Source: Rutidosis leptorrhynchoides (lineage: Eukaryota > Streptophyta > Magnoliopsida > Asterales > Asteraceae). From it: DNA of 64,000 nucleotides. Positions 23,905 to 35,446 of this stretch are shown one piece after another. The stretch spans positions 33,556,001 through 33,620,000 of the forward strand of contig NC_092341.1 of assembly GCF_046630445.1 (NCBI RefSeq). Reading direction: 5' to 3'. Positions within the stretch are counted from its first letter, which is position 1, and every line of letters begins with the position of its first letter. The position numbers and the translations under genes are program-made. The notes beneath the pieces are model-generated. The model was not told the origin of the DNA. It saw nothing but the letters and a program-made list of their open reading frames with translations, and did not search any database.

Positions 23905-24155
23905 GGGTGATGTCTTGAACAACGCGACTCACTCACCCCCATGACAATGTGGCGTCTTGAACAACGCGACGAATCCACATGTCAATCAAAACAATGAGTG
24001 GTGCCTTGAACACCGCGGCATCCACTCCCATGACAATGTGGTGCCTTGAACACCGCGACATCCACATGTCAATCAACCAATGAGTAGTATCTTAAACACC
24101 GCGACAATACTACTCGTTACTTAGAATGTGGTGTCTTGAACAACGCGACAATGCC
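23905..24155. repeat. Imperfect tandem repeats with CTTGAACACCGCGAC core in LTR E
   Basis: Six copies of CTTGAACAMCGCGRC (near 23912, 23955, 24004, 24046, 24090 and 24132) lie 35-50 bp apart and alternate with CCACATGTCAATC-like boxes. A seventh weaker copy lies near 23876. Confidence 0.85.
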
Positions 24156-25054
24156 ACATTCAATACAACACAAATAAATACATTATATACGGACACGCAT
24201 AATTATTCCACTCACCTTAACGATTCGATGATGGTTTTATACTTCCGCAAACTTCAAAGCAAAGTACCTAATATAATAAATACTTCAATCAACACACAAT
24301 CTAGTTGGACTAAATACCAACAATTCACTTATGTGCATTTAGTGACTTAAATGCATTAAATGCCCCATTTCACCAAAACCGCCCCTTAAGGGTCAAGACC
24401 ATCATTAATCACTTAAAAGCTAGTGATTAAGGTCCAACAACACTAACTATTACACCATTAGGGTATTTCACACCCACATTTCCCAACTAGGTCAATCATT
24501 AGCCCTTTGACTAATTTAAAGTCAACATACCCATTTCGGGTCATCCACTAACCCAAATGACACCCACTAACATTAACTACAAGTGTGCTAACGATTTACT
24601 AGGCCTTTAAGACCCATTTACATACTTTAACTTTTCAAAACCCTAGGTTAGTCGTCTTTGAGTCTTCATGACCCAAACTTACCCAAAAACCCCCAAATCA
24701 CTAACAAATGGGTTTTAATGTTCATCACTAGCCCAAACCCTAACCCTTAAACAATTTAAACTAAGGAAATCAAGTTTAGGACTTACCACCATAATCAAAA
24801 CGTAGCTAGTGAGGAGATGAACAACTTTAATGCTCGAGCTCTAACCCGAAACAAGCTTCTTCTTCCTTAGATGGAGCTTTCTCACTCTAAAACTTTCCTC
24901 CCTCTCTCTAAACTTGAAGTGGAAGAATGAGATGGTTGATAATGGAGTGAATGAGGCTCCACCAACTGATCTAAGGCCTTAAATTCGTTCCCCAAGTGAA
25001 TTTACCAAAATACCTACTTAAAATATCTAAAAACAAGGCAGCTGGCCTGCCAGC

Positions 25055-25145
25055 TAATCTGGACGGCGTCCAGATTTTTGGACGGCGTCCAGCCCTTCAC
25101 AATGGGATGGCGTCCCACCAATTTGGACGGGGTCCAAAGCACCTG
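25055..25145. repeat. GGACGGCGTCC inverted-repeat cluster, proximal end of LTR E
   Basis: CTGGACGGCGTCCAG, TTGGACGGCGTCCAG, GGGATGGCGTCCC and TTGGACGGGGTCCAA follow one another within about 90 bp, each a near-perfect palindrome. Confidence 0.87.
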
Positions 25146-25158
25146 GGAAAACAGGATC

Positions 25159-27752
25159 TTACAACTCTCCCCCACTTGAACCGGATTGCGACCTCGCAAT
25201 CCAAGCCGCATGACAAGCAGGAAGATACACAAGAACAAACTCTTCAGGCTCCCAAGTAAACTCGAAACCTTTACTACGACGCCATTGAACTTTAAAAGTC
25301 CTAACCACTTTATTTCTCAATCTTTTGACCTTCTCGTCGAGTATAGCAATCGGCTCCTCAACATACTCCAACTTATTATTTAGCTCAATCTCGTCTAATG
25401 GTACCCATTGTGAATCATCCGCAAGACACTTATGGAGATGGGAAACATGGAATGTATTATGGATCCCTGCAAGTTCTTCGGGTAATTCCAAACGATACGC
25501 AACTTCGCCAACCCGAGCTAAAACTTTAATTGGGCCAATAAACCGAGGAGCTAACTTTCCCCGTTTTCGAAACCGAATAATACCTTTCCATGGCGAAACC
25601 TTAAGCATCACCATTTCACCTTCTTGGAATTCGATCATTAGCCTATGTTTGTCGGCATACGACTTTTGTCTATCTTGCGCCTTTTTCAAATGAGCCCGAA
25701 TCATATCGATTTTGCTATTCATTTCTAAAACCAAATCGGTACTCCCGATTTCTTTTTGTCCCACTTCACCCCAACAAATTGGAGTTCGACATCTTCGCCC
25801 ATAAAGCATCTCATACGGTGGCATCCCGATACTAGTATGATAACTATTATTGTACAAGAATTTCACCAAAGGCAAGTGCTCGTCCCAACTACCACCGAAA
25901 TCAATAATACACGCCCGTAACATATCCTCTAATGTTTGATTCGTACGTTCGGTTTGACCGTCCATTTGAGGATGATACGCCGTGCTCAATTTTAATTGTG
26001 TACCCATATCGTCATGAAACTTTTCCCAAAACCGAGATGTAAAACGGGTATCTCGATCCGAAATAATAGATATAGGAACCCCATGTCGAGCGACTACTTC
26101 CTTGATAAACAATTTAGCCAAGGTCTTCGACGATATCGCTTCCCGAATGGGAAGAAACAAAGCACTTTTTGTCAATCGGTCAACTATCACCCAAATTGAA
26201 TCAAATTGGGTTCTCGCCGTCTTTGGTAACTTTGTGATAAAATCCATGGTAATGTGCTCCCATTTCCACTTCGGAATTTCTAACGGTTGTAACTTACCAT
26301 ACGACTTTTGGTGTTCGGCTTTAACTTGCAAACACGTGACGCATTGCTCAACATACTTAACAACATCACGTTTCATGCCCGGCCACCAATACTCCTTCCT
26401 TAAATCAAGATACATTTTTCATGCGCCTGGATGAATGGAATACTTTGACTTATGTGCTTCATCAAGTAGCACTCGTCGATAATCCCCCATCTTAGGCACC
26501 CACACTCTTCCTTGAAAAGACAACAAACCACGCGAGCCTATAGCAATGAACTCCGATTGCCCCATTATTCGTTCCGCATGTTTGTTGTGAACGTAAGCCT
26601 CTATTTGAATCACACCAAGTTTTTCAAGAAAATCGTTAGTAATAATCATACATCACAATCCCAATCGTAACGCCGGGTGATGATTCTTTTGACTTAACGC
26701 ATCCGCGACCACATTCGCCTTTCCCGGATGATAAAGTATTTCACAATCATAATCTTTTACCACATCCATCCACCTACGTTGACGATAATTCAAATCTCTT
26801 TGGTTAAGAGATGTTTCAAACTCTTATGATCCGAATAAATCGTACTCTTGACACTATACAATTAATGGCGCCAAATTTTCTATGCATGCACAACCGCCGC
26901 CAACTCAAGATCATGAGTCGGATATCTCGTTTCGTGTTCCTTTAATTGTCGGGAGGCATACGCGATGACTTTACCTCTTTGCATTAGAACACACCCGAGC
27001 CCGTTTAAAGACGCGTCACAATAAACCGTCATGTCTTCTACACCTTCCGGCAACACTAACACCGGAGCTTGACATAACTTCTCTTTTAACTATTGAAAAA
27101 CAATTTCTTGCTCGTTCTCCCAATTAAATCGCGCGTTCTTTCTTGTTAACTTCGTCAATGGAGAAGCAATCTTAGAAAAGTCTTGGATAAACCGATGATA
27201 ATAACCGGCCAATTCGAGAAAACTTCGAATTTCCGTAGGCGTGGTCGGTCGTCCCCAACTCTTTACCGTCTCAATCTTCCCCGGATCTACTTGAATACCA
27301 TTTTTGTTCACAATATGGCCAAGGAATTGAACTTCCCTTAGCCAAAATTCACATTTGGAGAATTTAGCATACAACTTCTCCTTGCGCAACGTCTTTAACA
27401 CACACCGTAAATGATGTTCATGTTCCTTCATACTCTTCGAATAGACAAGTATGTCGTCAATGAACACAATTACCGACTTGTCTAACATAGATTGGCACAC
27501 TCGGTTCATAAGATCCATGAATGCCACCGGTGCATTCGTAAGACCAAAAGGCATTACCCCAAACTCAAAATTCCCGTAACGAGTTCGAAAAGCCGTTTTC
27601 TCAATATCTTCCTCACGGACCCGCATTTGGTGATAGCCGGACCGTAGGTCGATTTTAGAGAAATACGTTACACCTTGGAGTTGGTCAAATAAATCGTCAA
27701 TCCTAGGCAATGGATAATGGTTCTTGATCGTCACTTTATTCAACTCCCGATA
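25159..27752 (-). pseudogene. Ty3/Gypsy pol remnant: RT, RNase H, integrase, chromodomain (element E)
   Basis: On the reverse strand, in order: reverse transcriptase from the [11 protein letters not shown] region with [13 protein letters not shown] (27743-27090), RNase H ([16 protein letters not shown] and [10 protein letters not shown], 27062-26880), integrase zinc finger and core with ISDRDTRF and HPQMDGQTERT, and a chromodomain-like end RTFKVQWRRSKGFEFTWEPEE. Breaks include a GGA-to-TGA stop inside SIHPGA (about 26417) and frameshifts near 27062-27090 and 26650-26880. The remaining 418-codon integrase frame is open. The RT begins abruptly at 27752, where LTR D is inserted. The final stop codon is made by the first bases of the 3' LTR (25159-25161). 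Confidence 0.9.
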
Positions 27753-29928
27753 TGTAGCGACCCGACAAAATCGTCATTGACGGCGCCGACTACTTAGGTC
27801 CCGTTACGTGGTCATAAGTCTTTAGAATAACGTTTGACCAAAATGCGTCGCCTTCATTTCAAAAGTAAAGATTGTTTCCAAGTTTACAAGAATGGTTCAA
27901 CCAAAAGTTACGTTACAAAGTTATAAGTACAAATGAAACCTATGCGACACAGTTTTAAATAAAGTCAAAAGACGCTCCATGTATGCACATATACTCGAAA
28001 TCCAATGCAAGTATCAAAATAATGAGCGGAAGCATGTATCACAAATCGTTCAAAGACCTGAGAAAAACATAGAAATCTGTCAACGAAAACGTTGGTGAAA
28101 TCATAGGTTTAAGTAAGTAAGTGAGTAAATACAAATGAACCACAAGATTTATAACATTTCAATAATAGTTAACCATTCCAAAAATTGTTGTCACGAGCAC
28201 CCAATTATCAATGCTTAACTTTCCATCCATAAATCCCCATCACAATAGTGTTAGAACATACACTGATTCTCGAAAATATATTTCATCCGATATGACGGTG
28301 GCGAACCGTCCGAATGAGGGTTTGTCAAACCCATATGGATCCACATAACATAAGTTCACGCTTACACCCGGCAAGTGTAACTAATGATAATCGAATTGAG
28401 GATTTTGTTCTAAACTCGTATGTAGAATGGTTGTTTTCCTGTACTTGTGTTCACTTAGTAAAAAGAAACGTTTATGTTTTCTCATCCCAAATGTAAGTTC
28501 AAAAGAGTAAAAGTGGGACTATGATCTCACCTCGAGTGAAAGAGTAAAAAAAGATACTTCAATAAGAATTCGTGCACAGAACAAATGATAGTCTTGACCT
28601 AAACAAGTAAGTTGTATCAATAACGGTAAACACGATTTGTCAAAGTTGTTCAATTAGTCCTATGGCTCATTACGACTCGATTATGTAGCATGTGAATCAA
28701 ATTGTCAAGTTTCATGCAAGATACAAGTATAGAAACAAGTTAGAAAGATTGCATAAGTATTTGGTTAAGTTTGATTAAAAGTCAAACTTGGTCGGGTCCA
28801 AGTCAACGAAAAAGTCGACATGTTCGGGTCGGGTCCCGAACTATTTTTCTGAGGTTATTAATCATATATAAGCATGTTAGAATAAGTTACATGTGAATCG
28901 GAGGTGCGTAGCATAGCAAACATTTTTTGAAATTTGACAAAGTGGGTCAGAAGCCAAACACGGCAAATGCCGCGCCGCGACAATGAACGTGGTCTAGTGC
29001 CTGGTCAGTTTCAAAAGTTCAAGTCTTTTCCAAACTTCAATTTTGCATAAATCACAAACCGTAAACGCTTAGAACACGCATCTTATGTCGTTAGAAAGCT
29101 CTTTTGACAAAGGACACAACTAATAACATTTCATGGCATTCAAAACATCAAAAGTTCGTTTTAAGTCTATCAAACCCTAACCAAAATTCACAAAAATCAA
29201 TAATCATGTTAGTGAAGTTTTCTTAATCAACCTACACATCAAATTGAAGCTAATGATGCTAGGAACACATTTAATACATGAACTTGCAACATTTAACAAC
29301 ATTTAAACAACCAAATCGTCAAATCAAACACACCAAATTTCAAGTTCATGCAATTTACTTCAAATAACAAAATCGAGCATATAAATCATATATTCATGTT
29401 AGACTTGAGCCATAGACACTAATTAACAACTTTATAAGTTAAAAACATCAAGAACACAAAATCTAGAGATTTTAGAAAGTTACCCAAACTTGATGAAATC
29501 GGTATGGAATCGAAGAGGAAGAGGAGAGGATTCCGAATATGCAATTTGTTTGGATTGATGCTTGCTCGATTTGATTTGGATGATGAGTCTTTGGATTGAA
29601 GATTGAGAGAAAATGTGGAAGTATGAAAGAAAAAGGAAAAAGGAAATAGAAAAAAAAATGAATGGATGAGGATGGAGTTTGACTCCTTTGACCTAGTCAC
29701 CATTTTGGCATTTTGGCAAGTTTAGTCCCTCAAGTTTGTAGTCGGGTGCGGGAATTAACCGAACGAATTATTTTGAATTTCATGAGAGTACGGGAGACGT
29801 TATAATCCAATAACGAAATTATTAAGAATGTTAGCTAACGGGGGATACGAATCTAGTTACAAAGGATATTATTTAAAATAACAAGACGGGCGTTAAAATA
29901 ATTTAACGAAAAAATGCGGGATGTTACA
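27753..29928 (-). mobile_element. 3' LTR of a degenerate Ty3/Gypsy element (element D)
   Basis: The reverse strand runs TGTAACATCCCGC (29928) to GGTCGCTACA (27753), 2176 bp with TG..CA ends. It sits inside the YRELN codons of the element E RT. On the right, the hairpin and polypurine region precede it, so this is a 3' LTR. No coding sequence is visible in it. Confidence 0.85.
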
Positions 29929-31503
29929 TTACCCACACCTCAAAAGAAATTTCGTTCCGAAATTTAGTTGGAAGCAATAGTCGATGTCTCTTCCTTGAGA
30001 CCTTGCGTTGTCAATGCTATGAATAAGTGAAGATACGTCCTTGGGCATTCTCATGAACTTTGACATTTGGGATTTCACGTTGTTTTAAGGCTTAGTTTTA
30101 TGATCCACAATTTCAACTGGTTTTTCTACGAATAGGAGTTGTCATCGATAGTAAGTTTATCTGGAAGGATAGCACGTTCCTGTTCCGCAGGACACGTCTC
30201 TAAGTTTGTTACATAGAACGTAAGGTAAACGGAAACTTAATTGAGTCAGGAGACCTAAACGGTAGGAAGCGGTTCCAATACGCCCCAAGATTTCAAAAGG
30301 ATCAATATTGTAGATATAACTTTCCTCGATTTCCCGAAACAGATTACACCTTTTCGAGGTGCGGTTTTTCAATATTACACGGCTACTGACTTTGAACTTG
30401 AGAGGTTTTCATCTAACCTCGGTCTAACTCCTTTGGTGATTACGGGTAGTCTTGAACCCTTCTCGGACTTGAATTATCTCAACGGTTATTTCTTAAATGA
30501 TTTTGAATCTGATGATTTGCTTGTCACCTACTTCGGTCCAGCGAAATAGGAGAACAACACTTGTGGTGATGTAAGGTTTCGAAAGGTGTGACGTTAATAT
30601 ACGAGTGGTAACTACTGTTGTGAGAGGAGACAACTAAAGGCAACAATACAAGTTTTAACATGTCTTTCCAAGATTTGAATCGTACGTTTGTTTGGTCTGC
30701 TGGTTTGTGGATGATATGCGGTACTCATGTTTGGACGGGTCCCCGAGGTTCCTTGTAAGGCATCCCGAATTTAGAAGTGAGACGAGTATCCCGATCTGAA
30801 ATTTTAATGGAGATGGCACGCCGTGCTGAACTAGAATTTTCTTTAAAACACTTTTGAACAGGTTTTGTCTCTCAAGAGGTCCGCGCTGCGGAAGATCTAT
30901 CGGTTTCCGAAAATGTTCGTTAGGACTATTCACCCTCGTGGCTAATACTAATATAATGTGAAGAGTTTCTCTCTCCATTGAGAAATTTTATAAAAAGTTT
31001 CCTTATACGGAAGTGCGAGCGAAAAGACAGGAGTGAAATGAGAACTTAGAATAGGATGAGTTCACACCTTGAGGTAACCATGTCGCGCATCTAGTGGTTA
31101 AATGTTGAGACTTGGTGGGAAAACGAGATAGTACACGTAGTTGTATAGTTCAGAGTTGAGTAGTAGTTGGCCATATCAGAAGCATAAGAGCGATAAGTCA
31201 AAGAAGAAGGAGGTATCCTTGGATTGTGTGTCATCTTGGGTCCCAGTAATATCAGACGGTCATAGTGAAATAGCAGAGTTATGTATCGTGGTACGTGATG
31301 AGAAGAAGATTGATCGAATCCATAAATAAGTATTCAAATTCTTCGTGCAAAATAATGAATTTCAGTTTCCTTGATTTCGAGTCGAGAGAGTATTCCTTTC
31401 ATTCGTTCAAGTAGAAATATTTCTATATTTGAATTCCATTGTGCTACATGAATTTAGCTAGTAAGGTTGGTGTGAATAATCGCGTTCAAAGTTCGTACAC
31501 GGA
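29929..31503 (-). pseudogene. Degenerate Ty3/Gypsy pol tail of element D
   Basis: Integrase-like scraps read on the reverse strand: VQHGVPS near 30835 (as in RHGVPxSIISD) and a later PFEILGRIGTASYRL segment near 30300 (as in [16 protein letters not shown]). Frames are broken many times. The part from about 31000 to 31503 is not recognisable. The region ends where LTR C begins. Confidence 0.7.
29947..29965 (-). promoter_or_regulatory. Hairpin before the polypurine tract (element D)
   Basis: The reverse strand reads AAATTTCGGAACGAAATTT, an inverted repeat with a 3-base loop, followed by a purine-rich segment and the LTR. It is shared with four other elements here. Confidence 0.7.
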
Positions 31504-33292
31504 TGTGACGATCACTCCAAATCCATATGGACGAACACGTCATTCATCGATTTCATTGCGAGGTATTTGACCTCTATATGATACGTTTTGTAAACATTGC
31601 ATTCTTTTGAGAAGGCACACCATAAATGAATATTTAAATCAAAGATTTTCGACATCTGATGATTTCTACATATAGACAATCACCGTAATATAATAGTTTA
31701 CAATGATACTTCCATTGACAATGCAGTCAAAATAAGATACTTGGTGATGATTTGGTGAATGCAACGTTTTCTTGAAAAATATGTCATGTAAGACTCCAGG
31801 CACATAGCTTGTCTAACATATAAGCAAACAGCGGAAGACTTCTAGGAACCTGAGAATAAACATGCTAACAAGTGTCAACACAAAGTTTGGTGAGTTCATA
31901 GTTTTAGTGTTTCGCATAATTTGTATATAAAAGTGGATCACAAGATTTCAGTTGTTTCATCCAGAAACGTTTATCAAAATATTCTACGAAATTGAGCACC
32001 CTGGTAACTAAACTTAACGTATATATAATTTGTACCCTTTGTATAATCATCTTAATAATACACGCAAACCAACGTGTACACTTCTTAAATAGCATACGTC
32101 CGTTAAAAGGCTAGTGCTCTAGCTCGGACGGGGATATCAAGCCCTATGGATCCATATACTACTACTCGCGCCCACCAGTTCTTATAACTGGCAGTTACTA
32201 GTTACCAAAGCTAAGTGATTTTCGGTTCAAACTCAGTGTAGAATTTAGTATGTACTTGTATCCGTTGCGTTTAAAATAAAGTGCATGTATTCTCAGCCCA
32301 AAAATATATATTGCAAAAGCAATTAAAAAGGGAGAAAATGAAACTCACGCATATAAATATTGTAAAACAGTTAATAAAACATTTGCATGTATTCTCAGCC
32401 CAAAAACGTAGAGAGTAAAAGGGATCATATGAAACTCACCTTAGCAGCATATAAAGTCGTTCACCAAAATGTGACTGAAACTCGGATTACCAAATAACCG
32501 TAGATCTCAACCTAGAGAACATATGTTGGTCAATAAATGTCTATCAAGCTAGGTCAGGTCATAGTGTATCATAATCCTAATGCTCGAGATTGACATACAA
32601 AAGTTATCCAAAGTCGTTTCAAAAAGTCAATTTTGACAATAGTTCAACAAAACGAGACATACCTTATATAAGGAGTCATTTACTCGGTTGGTAATATTTA
32701 AAAGTTCACTTTATCAATCTCGTAAACAAGTTGTTTAAATCTTAATTGCAGATTCAAAAGCAATTTCAATTAACGTCAATCATAATTCAGTTGATCATAT
32801 CTTTTAATCCGTTCATCGAAACTATTCGGTGTCTAAATGAAAAGTTATTGATTTTTCGCCAGCTTTCTGAAAACATGTATATCATATACCTTTTACCAGT
32901 AATATATGTATTTAATTCGTGATTCATTATAAACTGTTTAACGACGAAATTTAGTATACAAACATGTATAAATATATATACTCGAGCACTAGACATGGAT
33001 ACACAATTAATGTATAAAAGATAAAATATAAATGCTTACGTATCAATATTGTGATTCAATATTGCAGAAAAGTACGTAGACGCAACATAGATGATAACAG
33101 TAGGTTTGACTTGTAAATAATACCCATGAACATTACTCATAACCTCCATAGCTATAACTCATAATTTCCTTAACTTTATCCCGCTCAAAAACCCATTTTT
33201 GAAAGTGACACGCTCATAACCTCGTCGTAGTATTTTATGTATAATACTAATTAATAATATTAATAATAATAAGATTAATAATAATATTAATC

Positions 33293-33294
<2 letters not shown>

Positions 33295-33352
<58 letters not shown>
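33295..33352. repeat. (AAT)n microsatellite in LTR C
   Basis: AAT run at the position where LTR A carries its long TA run. Confidence 0.92.
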
Positions 33353-33355
<3 letters not shown>

Positions 33356-33433
33356 ATAAATACGGAGTAATATATAATTTAGAGAAAGAAGTGTGAAAAC
33401 TGAGCAATTTATAGAACCTTTTCTGAAAAAGTA

Positions 33434-33485
33434 CCCCATGCGATCACATGGGATTTGTGCTTCAAGGCCATGCGATCGCATGGCC
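33434..33485. repeat. Twin GCGATCGC-centred palindromes in LTR copy C
   Basis: CCCATGCGATCACATGGG (one substitution) and the perfect GGCCATGCGATCGCATGGCC, spaced as in copies A and B. Confidence 0.85.
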
Positions 33486-34200
33486 CTCTGATCCAGCTCA
33501 CAAACTTTTAACTTTTTGTTTGTTGACATAATTTTATATAATATATATAATATATTTAATTTATATAATTAATTATATATTATATTAAATTCACATGCAT
33601 AGTTGACTTGTAATTTTCGTTCCGATGACTCGTACGTTGTCACTCGATGTCCCGGTTCCGGTTTCTCGAACGCATTTTCGTACGCTTAGAAAACTCGCAA
33701 TTTACGTTTTGTGACTCGTACCTTTGTCAAAATATAGTCTTAAATTATCAATAAACTATATCATTTAAAGTGTATCTTAAACTTTCGAGTGTTTTGGTCA
33801 TTTACTTCTATAAATCATTGTCTCGCTATTTGTTGATATATAATAATAAATCGTTTTATGACCAAGTTAATATATATTTTCAACATTCATAAACACGTTT
33901 TAAATATACATCGCAATTTATTCATACAATTAATATTCCAACTTATCATATATATTCAAATAAATATTTAAACCAATAAGTTTAATGTACGGTATTAAAC
34001 AATTAAAATGTTGTTACGTTTTCAAGTTATAGTATATATATGTATCTATTTACATATAATGGTTTGCGAATCATTGAAAACAATCGAAGGGTAATTGAAT
34101 AGTTCAAAATTTTGAGATTCAACTTCATAGACTTTGCTTATCGTGTCGGAAACATTAAAGATTAAGTTTAAATTTGGTCAAAAATTTCCGGGTCATCACA

Positions 34201-34715
34201 GTACCTCCCCGTTAAAGAAATTTCGTCCCGAAATTTGAGTGAGGTCGTCATGGCTAACAATAAAAATGTTTTCATGACGAATTTGTGTTGATAAATAGAA
34301 TTTTTATCACCGTTGAATAATATGGATAAAACAATCCAATTACTCGAAGTGTATGAGAGAAGTTATCGTAATAGAGTGAAATGAAAGAATAGAGATTCGT
34401 CTTAACTTTTGACGTAGTTACGATTGATTTCCGGAATTTAAGGAATAGAAAATCTTCATAATCTAAATAAGATTTGATTCTTCGGAATTTGCGAAAATTA
34501 GGATTTTCTTTGATTAAATGCGTATCTGCCTCGATTGCTATGTCTGATATTTCGCTATAAATTGACCTCTTCCGTTTCATTTATTTTCAACACTCCTATA
34601 ATCTTCTTTCTTATTTCATACATCCCAATAGATTGTGAAAATGCTTAATCCAGTTCTGATTCTTGATATTTTCCTGGCTATCGTATCCTTCATTCTTCTT
34701 TTTCATCTGCCACCA
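34201..34715 (-). mobile_element. 3' internal end of element C, cut by the outer element
   Basis: On the reverse strand this is the last 515 bp before the 3' LTR. It contains the hairpin AAATTTCGGGACGAAATTT (34218-34236) and the polypurine tract CGGGGAGGTAC next to the LTR. It aligns with 63290-63821 of the forward element near the window's right end. It stops abruptly at the first base of the outer LTR. Confidence 0.85.
34641..34715 (+). pseudogene. Antisense small hydrophobic ORF, truncated copy
   Basis: ATG at 34641 opens 25 codons beginning MLNP with a strongly hydrophobic run ending LFHLPP, cut by the outer LTR. It lies antisense to element C and aligns in frame with the intact 57-codon ORF at 63167-63340. 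An in-frame TAG four codons upstream shows that the ATG, not an upstream extension, is the shared start. Confidence 0.55.
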
Positions 34716-35446
34716 TGTAGTGACCCGAACTTTTCCATGTTTATATATATTAATTGAAATTGATATTTACATGATTAAATGTTTCCAACATGTTAAGCAA
34801 TCAACTTGTTAAGACTTGATTAATTGAAATATGTTTCATATAGACAATTGACCACCCAAGTTAACCGGTGATTCACGAACGTTAAAACTTGTAAAAACTA
34901 TATGATGACATATATATGGATATATATATATAGTTAACATGATACTATGATAAGTAAACATATCATTAAGTATATTAACAATGAACTACATATGTAAAAA
35001 CAAGACTACTAACTTAATGATTTTTAAACGAGACATATATGTAACGATTATCGTTGTAAAGACATTTAATGTATATATATCATATTAAGAGATATTCATA
35101 CATGATAATATCATGATAATATAATAATTTAAAATCTCATTTGATATTATAAACATTGGGTTAACAACATTTAACAAGATCGTTAACCTAAAGGTTTCAA
35201 AACAACACTTACATGTAACGACTAACGATGACTTAACGACTCAGTTAAAATGTATATACATGTAGTGTTTTAATATGTATTTATACACTTTTGAAAGACT
35301 TCAATACACTTATCAAAATACTTCTACTTAACAAAAATGCTTACAATTACATCCTCGTTCAGTTTCATCAACAATTCTACTCGTATGCACCCGTATTTGT
35401 ACTCGTATAATACACAGCTTTTAGATGTATGTACTATTGGTATATA
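34716..35446 (+). mobile_element. Outer element 5' LTR, first part
   Basis: Starts TGTAGTGACCCG and follows the 3' LTR from 56272 with a few substitutions and small indels. It ends in ATATA (35442-35446), the left copy of the target duplication made by the inner element. Confidence 0.92.

Larger units (their letters stand above)
23091..25163 (-). mobile_element. 3' LTR of a Ty3/Gypsy element (element E)
   Basis: On the reverse strand it begins TGTAAGATCCTG at 25163, next to a GGGGGAGAG polypurine tract, and ends GGGTTGTTACA at 23091; 2073 bp. The pol remnant of the same element lies immediately to the right. It has interrupted the MULE remnant at 23090. The 5' LTR is not in the window. Confidence 0.85.
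31504..34200 (-). mobile_element. 3' LTR of second-family element (element C)
   Basis: TGTGACGATCACTCC to GGGTCATCACA, 2697 bp, collinear with LTRs A and B. On its right lie a purine-rich tract and hairpin, so in reverse orientation this is a 3' LTR. It has an internal duplication of about 110 bp around GCATGTATTCTCAGCCCAAA (32283-32450). The flank at 31499-31503 has no partner in the window. Confidence 0.88.

Noticed and set aside
23905..24155. CRISPR-like array
   Set aside because: Repeats are short, degenerate and unevenly spaced, lie inside an LTR and the DNA is plant nuclear.
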